NCBI GenBank assembly: GCA_045106175.1
Contig: JBGCEF010000043.1
Location: 1 to 5,078, forward strand
Reading direction: 5' to 3'
DNA length: 5,078 nt
Source: TMED27 sp045106175
GTDB taxonomy: Bacteria; Pseudomonadota; Alphaproteobacteria; Micavibrionales; Micavibrionaceae
The translations under genes were made by a program, and so were the position numbers. Every line of letters begins with the position of its first letter. Position 1 is the first letter of the stretch. Below are positions 1 to 5,078 of the stretch, in pieces. A model generated the notes under the pieces. That model worked only from the letters and a program-made list of their open reading frames with translations, had not been told where the DNA came from and made no database searches.

Positions 1-201
1 AGTATTATCCTGCAAAATTTGACGAGTCTCAGATGTAAGACGATTAATTTCAGTCAATTCTTTTGCTTGCGCTGACAAGGTAACCCGATCAGAAGGCGCC
101 GCAGTATCTCTCGAAGCCGCACGATCAGACTGAACAATACTCTTAGCATTTCTTACAGCTTGCAATGAAGATGGAAGATTAGATCCTATTGAATCAACCA
201 T
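1..201 (-). CDS. small FlgM-like or unknown protein, 5' part only
   Basis: The frame opens at an ATG (199-201) and runs without a stop off the left edge, giving the first 67 residues. The start is supported by an AGGG Shine-Dalgarno match 8 nt upstream. The protein is polar and probably disordered at its N-terminus (MVDSIGSNLPSSLQ). Residues 37-49, SDRVTLSAQAKEL, are followed by a likely amphipathic helix. The 'D-x-V-x-L-S-x-x-A-x-x-L' pattern is typical of the sigma-28-binding region of FlgM anti-sigma factors, which hold the flagellar sigma factor FliA inactive, and also occurs in some other small flagellar proteins. That resemblance is my only functional clue and is weak. The C-terminus is missing. 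A CtrA-like box and a TATACT -10-like element precede the gene, which would fit flagellar or cell-cycle control. No signal peptide or membrane segment is visible. Confidence 0.6.
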   Translation of the reverse strand, partial: MVDSIGSNLPSSLQAVRNAKSIVQSDRAASRDTAAPSDRVTLSAQAKELTEINRLTSETRQILQDNT

Positions 202-208
202 GACTAAA

Positions 209-250
209 ACCCTAACGCTTTTTTATTACCCTAATTCAGTATAAACCCTA
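209..250 (-). repeat. three direct TAGGGT repeats upstream of the FlgM-like gene
   Basis: ACCCTA on the plus strand (TAGGGT on the minus strand) occurs at 209-214, 228-233 and 245-250, with start-to-start spacings of 19 and 17 bp. The copy nearest the gene doubles as its Shine-Dalgarno sequence. Copies spaced at roughly two helical turns or slightly less could bind a regulator, but a chance origin in a short AT-rich spacer is possible. Confidence 0.3.
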
Positions 251-270
251 CAAAATTAACATAACACTAA
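238..270 (-). promoter_or_regulatory. candidate promoter with CtrA-like box before the FlgM-like gene
   Basis: On the minus strand, TTAG-N7-TTAA lies at 256-270 (plus strand TTAA-CATAACA-CTAA). It matches the CtrA consensus TTAA-N7-TTAA at 7 of 8 fixed positions. Downstream, TATACT at 238-243 matches the -10 consensus at 5 of 6. The space for a -35 element (about 261-266) falls inside the box and has no TTGACA-like sequence, the arrangement known for CtrA-activated promoters. The start codon is 36 bp past the -10. The sequence match is seen; CtrA binding is inferred. Confidence 0.35.
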
Positions 271-280
271 AGAAAAAACG

Positions 281-1075
281 CTACAAGTCTAAATAAATTC
301 GTAATACTTTAAAGGCAGGTGGCAATAGCAAACGGCTATTAAAAACATCATAATTAAGTTTCTTTAGCTGATGCATATAAAGCGTGGCTAGCCTTTGATG
401 CGCTCTCAAAAAACGATGATCTGCCCTAACACCATCTCCAAACAAATCTGAACACTCTTCAATAACCTGTGACAGATTATCCTGAAACTTTAGCTCATAA
501 AGCTGATTAATACTCACATTGTGCTTACGCATCAAATCTTGCGGTAAATAACAGCGCCTCTGCTTAGCAAAAGCAACACTCGCCCTCAAAAGCCCCGCCA
601 AAGCATAATTCGTTCCAATCACCGCTATTGGCTCAATATCAGGATTAATTCCAACAACAAGACAAGACAAGCGCAGTAAAGGCGTCGAAGTAAAATCTGC
701 ATAATGCGCAACCCCCTCAAGATGACTGGGAAGAACATCCTCCAAATCAAACTCTCTTGCATAAATGAGACTATCAAAAGGCTCCCGCGGAAGTTGATAT
801 TGCTGAATAACAGGAACCAGCGCATTCATCACCGGATGCTCTGGAACATCACCCCCATCATAACAAGCCGCAATCGCATCACGCCACCATTGCAAACGGA
901 TTAGCCCTAACTGCGTTTCACTAACAGTTTCTCTAGTCTTGGCAATCTCATAATTAAACGCAAATAATGCGAAAAGCTCTTCCCGATACTTAAAAGGCGC
1001 AAAATGCGCTAACAAATAACGATCAGGATCATGCTCCCTGACGGTAAGCAGACAATAGCTATCTTGATCACTCAT
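281..1075 (-). CDS. squalene/phytoene synthase family protein, NDUFAF6-like
   Basis: This 264-residue protein belongs to the all-helical squalene/phytoene synthase superfamily. Recognisable blocks are DPDRYLLAHFAP (16-27), ALFAFNYEIAKTRE (36-49), RLQWWRDAI (60-68), REFDLED (107-113), NYALAGLLRAS (156-166) and RRCYLPQDL (173-181). True synthases bind prenyl diphosphates through two aspartate-rich motifs. Here the first position reads NYEIAKTRE and the second RASVAFAKQ, so both motifs are lost. This is the pattern of the NDUFAF6 branch, whose mitochondrial members help assemble complex I, so prenyl condensation is unlikely. The ATG at 1073-1075 is preferred: an in-frame TTG at 1112-1114 would add 13 residues but has no ribosome-binding site and precedes the usual family N-terminus. 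The chosen ATG has only a weak AAGG about 12 nt upstream. The gene diverges from sodB and may be cotranscribed with the FlgM-like gene, 79 bp downstream. Confidence 0.85.
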   Translation of the reverse strand: MSDQDSYCLLTVREHDPDRYLLAHFAPFKYREELFALFAFNYEIAKTRETVSETQLGLIRLQWWRDAIAACYDGGDVPEHPVMNALVPVIQQYQLPREPFDSLIYAREFDLEDVLPSHLEGVAHYADFTSTPLLRLSCLVVGINPDIEPIAVIGTNYALAGLLRASVAFAKQRRCYLPQDLMRKHNVSINQLYELKFQDNLSQVIEECSDLFGDGVRADHRFLRAHQRLATLYMHQLKKLNYDVFNSRLLLPPAFKVLRIYLDL

Positions 1076-1181
1076 ACAAAAATTACGCCTTTTTAACTTG
1101 CTGTTTTCATACAATGAATTAGGTTATCACCATACCAATGAATAGGTGTAACCTACACAAATATTATTGAAGGAGCCCACA
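1076..1181. promoter_or_regulatory. divergent promoter region between sodB and the squalene-synthase-like gene
   Basis: This 106-bp spacer must hold the promoters of both divergent genes unless the minus-strand gene is read from further upstream. The best sodB promoter candidate is TTGCTG (1098-1103), a 16-bp spacer and TAGGTT (1120-1125), which is a weak match. No convincing minus-strand pair was found. The spacer also contains two TAGGT-centred dyads, annotated separately. Confidence 0.4.
1120..1155. promoter_or_regulatory. paired TAGGT dyads, possible operator or hairpin upstream of sodB
   Basis: TAGGT-GTA-ACCTA at 1143-1155 is a perfect 5+5 palindrome around a 3-bp centre. A related half, TAGGT-TATC-ACC, begins at 1120, 23 bp upstream. 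The two elements are also inverted relative to each other: AGGTTA(T)CACC at 1121-1131 pairs with GGTGTAACCT at 1145-1154 as a 10-bp stem with one bulge and a 13-nt loop. It could be a repressor or activator site for sodB, the divergent gene, or both, or a 5'-UTR hairpin if transcription starts upstream. No run of T follows, so it is not an intrinsic terminator. I do not recognise a named operator here. Confidence 0.35.
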
Positions 1182-1799
1182 ATGACTTTCGAACTTCCTG
1201 AACTGCCATACGCATATGACGACTTAGCCCCTTATATGTCCGCAGAAACATTGGAATTCCACCATGACAAACACCACCTTGCCTATATAGATAACGGCAA
1301 CAAAATTTTAGCTAGCTTGGATAATATGGGCGACACATTAGAAGAAGTCGTCGTCAACGCACACAAACAAGGCGAACAAGGTCTCTTCAACAACGCTGGT
1401 CAGCACTACAACCACAAACATTTCTGGAATTGGATGAAACCTAATGGCGGCGGCGCTATCCCGGGTGAATTAGAAGCCGCCATCAATGACAGCTTCGGAT
1501 CATTTGATGCATTCCGCGAACAATTCATCCAAGCCGGCTTAACGCAATTTGGCTCTGGGTGGGCATGGCTAGTCATTGGCGATGACGGCAAACTTTCTGT
1601 TACAAAAACAGCAAACGCCGACAATCCCCTCACAAGCGGCCAAACACCGCTTCTTGGCTGTGACGTTTGGGAACATTCTTATTATATTGATTACCGCAAT
1701 GCGCGTCCGAAATACATGGAAGCCTTTGTCGATAATCTCGTGAACTGGGAATATGTTGCAGAGCTATACGGCAACGGTCATCTAAAAATCGCTGCTTAA
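1182..1799 (+). CDS. sodB: superoxide dismutase, iron type
   Basis: The product converts superoxide to hydrogen peroxide and oxygen, and is probably cytoplasmic since no signal peptide is seen. It has 205 residues, a normal length for bacterial Fe-SOD. It begins MTFELPELPYAYDDLAPYMS, the N-terminus typical of the family. The four metal ligands are all present: His27, His78 (in YNHKHFWNW), Asp161 and His165 (in DVWEHSYYIDYRNARP). Gln74 in FNNAGQHYNH occupies the place of the active-site glutamine that marks iron rather than manganese enzymes. FGSGWAWLV is at 123-131. The ATG at 1182 is chosen because AAGGAG (1170-1175) sits 6 nt upstream. An in-frame TTG at 1167 would start before that site and is rejected. 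Its TAA (1797-1799) overlaps the stop codon of the convergent gene, leaving no room for a terminator between them. It is the only plus-strand gene in the window. Confidence 0.97.
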   Translation: MTFELPELPYAYDDLAPYMSAETLEFHHDKHHLAYIDNGNKILASLDNMGDTLEEVVVNAHKQGEQGLFNNAGQHYNHKHFWNWMKPNGGGAIPGELEAAINDSFGSFDAFREQFIQAGLTQFGSGWAWLVIGDDGKLSVTKTANADNPLTSGQTPLLGCDVWEHSYYIDYRNARPKYMEAFVDNLVNWEYVAELYGNGHLKIAA

Positions 1800-3382
1800 G
1801 GCGAACGTCCAGGGACAACATCTAAACCTTCAACAGGAGCGCTATCTGGAACAACAGGCAGCGCTTCTTGCTTTTCAAGACCAAGAGCATCAAGCCTGGC
1901 CATCTCCAACTCGTCTAACGGATAGACGTCCTCAGCAAATGCTGGATCACCCGACATAACCAACTCAAGATAATTGGCATAGCTATTTTCCGCTAAACCG
2001 TCCGCTACGTCGTACTCTCTCAAAACATTCAAAATCGGCCCATGCGCTAAGCTGCTAATATTGCCATCAATAATATTCTGCGACAACGCTTCAACAGTTA
2101 AACGCAACACTTGCTCCGACGCGCGATCACCGCGCTCCGGCAAATGAATATCAAGCTCTCGAGATAACCAAACCGAAACATCCTCCGCCCCATCATAATG
2201 CGGCTTAACGGGAACAGGCTCTTGCGGCTCATTAAGCAGAATATTATATCTTTCCGCAGAAATACGTTCGATCGACACATCAATAAACTCCGCGCTATTC
2301 CTATCATTTAAATCATAATCCGGATTTGTAACCATTATCCTAACATCGGATAATGCTTCACCACCCTGCCCGGCAACATCGTTAAAAACCAGGTCAAGAT
2401 AATCACTATATTGGAACTCACCAAATTTAGGATCATCAAAACGCTCAAACTCCGCAACAATCGCATCGCGTGCGTTCGGATCAATAAAACCATCCGCAAT
2501 TTTAACAGCCACCATAGAAACCGCAAAACCAAGCTGCTGCTCCGCTGCCTCTGTGCCTGGTTCAACACTCATATGAGCAGGCATATTAACAATATCATGC
2601 GTATTCACTAACCACTCTGTAATATCCTGCACACCGTCATATGGAACAACCTCTGGCGGTGTAATTTCAGACTCTTCAGGTTCACCAACATCTGATAGCA
2701 ATCCTTCATCAGGTAAAAACGGAGCAATAGGTTCTTCCATCGCTGGCTCATCTATTGGCCTTAATGAAGGCGACAATCGATCGTCAAACGTAGTAACAAA
2801 ATCACCATTTGGACGTATAAGGTAGGACTCATCGCCTAAAATTGATGGCTCGTCCACTATCGAAAAAGCATCAACATTCGGTAAAACTTCAACCTCAGGG
2901 AGCTGCGGTAAAGGATCAATTTCACTCAAAACTTCTGGTGATACCGTTGAAAGACCATCCGCACCCAACCCAGGCACACTAATATCAACGGCTTCGGAGT
3001 TAATGAGCCCAACCAAGTCATCAAAACTAATCGGCTCATCCGTAATATAAACAACACGGCCAGACATACGATTATTTTCTAAAACACGCGCCTCAACTGA
3101 GCCTTTCGCTAATAACTGATATGAATCCTGCGTCGCCCCCACACCAACAAAATATTCTTGTCGACGGCCATCTTCACCCATCACCTGAAACACAGCTAAT
3201 CCCTCAGCCTCTTTTGGCCGACCGTCTTCTAAAAACTCAATGCTCGCCCTTACAGCATTGAAAACATTTTGCGGCGAGACTGAATTAAAAGCACCGGATG
3301 GTATACGCTGCCTTGTCCCGCCATCTAAAATGACAGGGGCCTCGGTTGTCAGAAATGCAATAATGGCATCAAACTGGTTCAA
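1796..3382 (-). CDS. large acidic protein of unknown function with two tandem domains
   Basis: I do not recognise this 528-residue protein. Four parts are visible: an N-terminal region (about 1-135) with mixed strand/helix character; an acidic, proline-rich linker (about 137-247); domain A (248-350); and domain B (396-494), followed by a proline-rich tail. A and B share YDG, W257/W405, D263/D411, EQ at 281-282/423-424, DG at 297-298/439-440, and YLDLV/YLELV at 328-332/471-475. By hand count there are about 100 Asp/Glu against about 31 Lys/Arg (6 Lys), no cysteine and two tryptophans. No signal peptide or membrane segment is visible. The start is a TTG (3380-3382): a stop lies six codons upstream, there is no early ATG (first at residue 68), and GAGGG and AAGGA lie 4 and 11 nt upstream. 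Composition resembles surface-exposed, secreted or scaffold proteins, but that is inference. A CtrA-like box precedes it. Confidence 0.85.
   Translation of the reverse strand: MNQFDAIIAFLTTEAPVILDGGTRQRIPSGAFNSVSPQNVFNAVRASIEFLEDGRPKEAEGLAVFQVMGEDGRRQEYFVGVGATQDSYQLLAKGSVEARVLENNRMSGRVVYITDEPISFDDLVGLINSEAVDISVPGLGADGLSTVSPEVLSEIDPLPQLPEVEVLPNVDAFSIVDEPSILGDESYLIRPNGDFVTTFDDRLSPSLRPIDEPAMEEPIAPFLPDEGLLSDVGEPEESEITPPEVVPYDGVQDITEWLVNTHDIVNMPAHMSVEPGTEAAEQQLGFAVSMVAVKIADGFIDPNARDAIVAEFERFDDPKFGEFQYSDYLDLVFNDVAGQGGEALSDVRIMVTNPDYDLNDRNSAEFIDVSIERISAERYNILLNEPQEPVPVKPHYDGAEDVSVWLSRELDIHLPERGDRASEQVLRLTVEALSQNIIDGNISSLAHGPILNVLREYDVADGLAENSYANYLELVMSGDPAFAEDVYPLDELEMARLDALGLEKQEALPVVPDSAPVEGLDVVPGRSP
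1901..2197 (-). repeat. domain B of the unknown acidic protein
   Basis: This segment encodes residues 396-494, the second copy of the duplicated domain. It starts YDGAEDVSVWL and includes ASEQVLRLTVEAL, the IIDGNI turn and SYANYLELV. Spacing of conserved landmarks to copy A is about 148 residues at the start and 143 at YL(D/E)LV, because B lacks a few residues before the EQ pair. Predicted character is mainly helical. Confidence 0.7.
2333..2641 (-). repeat. domain A of the unknown acidic protein
   Basis: This segment encodes residues 248-350, the first copy of the duplicated domain. It starts YDGVQDITEWL and includes AAEQQLGFAVSMVAV, the IADGFI turn and QYSDYLDLV. Identity to copy B is limited to scattered landmarks in the same order, so the duplication is old and is not a recent DNA-level repeat. 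Confidence 0.7.
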
Positions 3383-3426
3383 AACGCCCTCTATCCTTTA
3401 CACACAATGCCTTTTGGCACGAATAA

Positions 3427-3458
3427 AGAATAGAGAAGAACGATTAACATCAAGTTAA
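3427..3458 (-). promoter_or_regulatory. candidate promoter with CtrA-like box before the unknown acidic gene
   Basis: TTAA-N7-TTAA occurs at 3444-3458 (plus strand TTAA-CATCAAG-TTAA) and matches all 8 fixed positions of the CtrA consensus. It lies in the 90-bp gap between the Mth938-like gene and the unknown gene, about 60 bp before the TTG start. Within it, TTGATG (3448-3453, minus strand) could act as a weak -35, with TATTCT (3427-3432) as -10 at a short 15-bp spacing. Box and -35 position overlap, as in known CtrA-controlled promoters. The match is seen; the binding is inferred. Confidence 0.4.
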
Positions 3459-3472
3459 AAGAAAACAGAGAC

Positions 3473-3850
3473 TTACAAGGGCAATAAAGCCGCGACAACA
3501 CGTCGCCCTTCGGCCATCAGAACATTATAAGTACGACACGCCGCACCGCTATCCATAACCTCAACATTGAGGCCACGCTCTTTAAGCACCCTTTTAAGCG
3601 CAGGATCAGGAAAAGTTAACGCAGCGCCCGTCCCCAACAAAACGACATCAATATTATCATGATCCTCTATAAGAATTTGAAAATCAGCCTCACTTAAGGC
3701 TTTCGCATCGCCATCAAAACCCCAAGCAATCGATTGATCCATCAAAACGAAAACGGCCCCTTTAAAAACCTTGCCGCTAATCCGAAAGGAACCGTTAGCA
3801 TATCCTTGAATAATCTGCGCACCTTCTTTAACAAGCGGCGTGACATCCAT
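3473..3850 (-). CDS. Mth938-like (DUF498) domain protein, NDUFAF3-like
   Basis: This 125-residue single-domain protein has the small alpha/beta fold of the Mth938/DUF498 family. Recognisable elements are SGKVFKGAVFVL (25-36), VVLLGTGAAL (69-78), and the highly characteristic C-terminal block VEVMDSGAACRTYNVL (96-111) followed by EGRRVVAALL (114-123). No catalytic activity is established for the family. The human homologue NDUFAF3 is an assembly factor of respiratory complex I, so a bacterial role in respiratory complex assembly is plausible but inferred. It starts only 3 nt after the secF stop, and its GAGG ribosome-binding site (3859-3862) lies within the last secF codons, which indicates translational coupling to secF. 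No signal peptide or membrane segment is visible. No intrinsic terminator follows its stop, so the Sec transcript may read into the unknown acidic gene. Confidence 0.9.
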   Translation of the reverse strand: MDVTPLVKEGAQIIQGYANGSFRISGKVFKGAVFVLMDQSIAWGFDGDAKALSEADFQILIEDHDNIDVVLLGTGAALTFPDPALKRVLKERGLNVEVMDSGAACRTYNVLMAEGRRVVAALLPL

Positions 3851-3853
3851 AAC

Positions 3854-4837
3854 TTAAGCCTCGCTGATGGCCTCAGCATTATCCGCCGAGCCAATATCTT
3901 CGATTTCAGAACGCTTAAGATTCATAAACATCAATAACGGCGCAGCAACAAATACAGAAGAATATGTCCCAATCACCACTCCAAAGATAAGCGCATAAAT
4001 AAACCCGCGAATAACCTCACCACCAAAGACATAAAGTGCAATAAGAGCCAACAACGTTGTCACAGATGTCATAATTGTCCGCGCTAATGTTTTATTCACG
4101 GCCAAATTAAACAGCTCATCTAACGGCATTTTCTTATATTTACGCATTTTTTCACGGATACGGTCAAACACAACAACCGTATCGTTAATTGAATATCCTG
4201 CAATCATCAAAATAGCCGCAACCGTAGATAAATTAAATTCAAGCTGCGTCAGCGCAAATAAACCAATCGTCAAAGCCGCATCATGCGCCAAAGCCACAAT
4301 CGAGGCGATTCCAAACTGCCATTCAAAGCGAAACCAAACATACCCCAAAATACCAAACAATGAGAATAAAACCGCCAAAGCCCCTTGGCGTTTCAACTCT
4401 TCACCAACCTGCGGCCCTACAAATTCGACACGGCGATAATCAACTGCGCTCCCCTCACCCTCCTCGGAGACGAAACGCGCATCTAAAGCCGCACGCACTT
4501 TATCAATCGCCGCTTTTTGCGATGTGCCGTCATCATCAACGGCTTGCTGTTGCGGAAGACGAATAAGCAAATCATTTGGCGCACCAAATTCTTGAATAGA
4601 TATCGCTCCAAGCTCCAACGTGTTTAATTCCGTCCGCAAAGCCGCAATATCAGGAACATCCGGTGTTTTAATTTCAATCACCGTACCTCCGGTGAAATCA
4701 ATTCCAAAATTAAGCCCACGCGTGCTCACAAGAAAAATTGAAGCAATAATCAACACCGCAGAAAAAGCAAATGCCACATAACGCTTACCAATAAAATCTA
4801 ATTTTGTTTCGTCCGAAACTAAACGTAAACCCTTCAT
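3854..4837 (-). CDS. secF: protein translocase subunit SecF
   Basis: SecF pairs with SecD in the inner membrane and uses the proton gradient to help preproteins complete export through SecYEG. This 327-residue protein has the usual SecF plan: a first membrane helix (about 20-39), the GIDFTGGT motif (45-52), a periplasmic P1 domain (to about 150) and five further membrane helices (about 152-168, 175-197, 203-223, 255-271, 279-304). Family motifs include EFVGPQVGEEL (138-148), ALAHD (182-186), GYSINDTVVVFDRIRE (214-229) and LARTIMTSVTTLLAL (251-265). Asp219 in SINDTVVVFDR lies in the conserved membrane motif shared with SecD. The acidic C-terminal tail is short. The ATG at 4837 has a modest AAGAGA ribosome-binding site and lies 18 nt after the secD stop, so the two are in one operon. 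No defect is seen. Confidence 0.97.
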   Translation of the reverse strand: MKGLRLVSDETKLDFIGKRYVAFAFSAVLIIASIFLVSTRGLNFGIDFTGGTVIEIKTPDVPDIAALRTELNTLELGAISIQEFGAPNDLLIRLPQQQAVDDDGTSQKAAIDKVRAALDARFVSEEGEGSAVDYRRVEFVGPQVGEELKRQGALAVLFSLFGILGYVWFRFEWQFGIASIVALAHDAALTIGLFALTQLEFNLSTVAAILMIAGYSINDTVVVFDRIREKMRKYKKMPLDELFNLAVNKTLARTIMTSVTTLLALIALYVFGGEVIRGFIYALIFGVVIGTYSSVFVAAPLLMFMNLKRSEIEDIGSADNAEAISEA

Positions 4838-4855
4838 ACAAAATCTCTTTTCAAT

Positions 4856-5078
4856 TTAAACAGGCAAAGCCCCACTTGGTTTTACACGCCACAACCACGT
4901 CACAACCATCAAACGCGTAACCATAATCGCAGTAAAGAAAGACGTCACGATCCCAATTCCTAACGTCACCGAGAACCCTTTAATTGGGCCCGTTCCAAAT
5001 GAGAACAAAATAAGCGCTGCAATTAATGTTGTTAGGTTAGAGTCAATAATCGTCCCCATCGCCTTTGAATATCCAGTA
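4856..5078 (-). CDS. secD: protein translocase subunit SecD, C-terminal end only
   Basis: Only the last 73 residues are in the window; the reading frame continues past the right edge. The segment begins TGYSKAMGTIIDSNLTTLIA and carries the SecD-typical pair of closing membrane helices: TTLIAALILFSFGTGPIKGF, then VTLGIGIVTSFFTAIMVTRL. The 'kAm-x-x-I-x-D-x-N-x-T-T-L-I-A' pattern and the FGTGPxxGF loop are diagnostic for SecD of the RND-like SecDF family. The protein ends with a short basic tail, WRVKPSGALPV. An internal ATG at 5057-5059 is not a start: the conserved motif continues upstream of it. SecD acts with SecF, encoded 18 nt downstream, in proton-driven late-stage protein export. Confidence 0.96.
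   Translation of the reverse strand, partial: TGYSKAMGTIIDSNLTTLIAALILFSFGTGPIKGFSVTLGIGIVTSFFTAIMVTRLMVVTWLWRVKPSGALPV

Noticed and set aside
271..280. T-run on the minus strand just after the squalene-synthase-like stop as an intrinsic terminator
   Set aside because: No stem-forming inverted repeat precedes the T-run.
1093..1107. TTAA-N7-TTTT as a third CtrA-like box near sodB
   Set aside because: It matches only 6 of 8 fixed bases. It shares 12 of 15 bases with the minus-strand box before the unknown gene, but that is too weak to call.
1076..1114. Thirteen-residue extension of the squalene-synthase-like protein from a TTG
   Set aside because: No ribosome-binding site precedes it, and the added residues do not belong to the family's conserved start.
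1162..1167. TATTAT as the -10 element of sodB
   Set aside because: Transcription would start at about 1174, inside the AAGGAG ribosome-binding site.
1167..1181. Five-residue N-terminal extension of sodB from a TTG codon
   Set aside because: It lies upstream of the strong AAGGAG site and precedes the family's usual N-terminus MTFELPELPY.
1406..1633. Minus-strand 75-codon frame inside sodB
   Set aside because: It is a shadow of the certain sodB reading frame, with low-quality composition and no motif.
3408..3419. TGCC-TTTT-GGCA inverted repeat after the Mth938-like gene as a terminator
   Set aside because: The stem is only 4 bp and no run of T follows it on either strand.
3240..3458. Plus-strand 72-codon frame over the start of the unknown acidic gene
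   Set aside because: It is antisense to a longer, better supported gene and has no recognisable motif.

Overview
The window looks like a piece of an alphaproteobacterial chromosome with an AT-leaning composition. The evidence is the gene row secD, secF, an Mth938/DUF498-domain gene and a squalene/phytoene-synthase-like gene (a grouping known from Alphaproteobacteria), plus two TTAA-N7-TTAA-type sites resembling the box of the alphaproteobacterial regulator CtrA. I cannot name the genus.

Layout, right to left along the minus strand: the 3' end of secD (4856-5078, cut by the window edge), secF (3854-4837), a small Mth938-like gene (3473-3850), a 90-bp gap with a CtrA-like box, and a large acidic protein of unknown function (1796-3382) that carries a tandemly duplicated domain. 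The plus-strand iron superoxide dismutase gene sodB (1182-1799) follows; its stop codon overlaps that of the unknown gene. Beyond a 106-bp divergent promoter region the minus strand resumes with a squalene/phytoene-synthase-family gene (281-1075) that lacks the catalytic aspartate motifs, and then the 5' part of a small FlgM-like or unknown protein (1-201, cut by the window edge).

How the genes fit together: SecD and SecF form the proton-driven membrane accessory of the Sec translocase. The Mth938-like and squalene-synthase-like proteins resemble the mitochondrial complex I assembly factors NDUFAF3 and NDUFAF6, so their presence beside secDF suggests a module for membrane-protein insertion and respiratory complex assembly. 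sodB and the unknown acidic gene sit between these two assembly-factor homologues. The two minus-strand genes preceded by CtrA-like boxes (the unknown gene and the FlgM-like gene) may belong to a cell-cycle or motility regulon rather than to the Sec/respiratory module.

I saw no tRNA, rRNA, CRISPR array, insertion sequence or convincing intrinsic terminator. No stretch longer than 300 bases lacks a gene. The least explained element is the 528-residue acidic repeat protein and its promoter.
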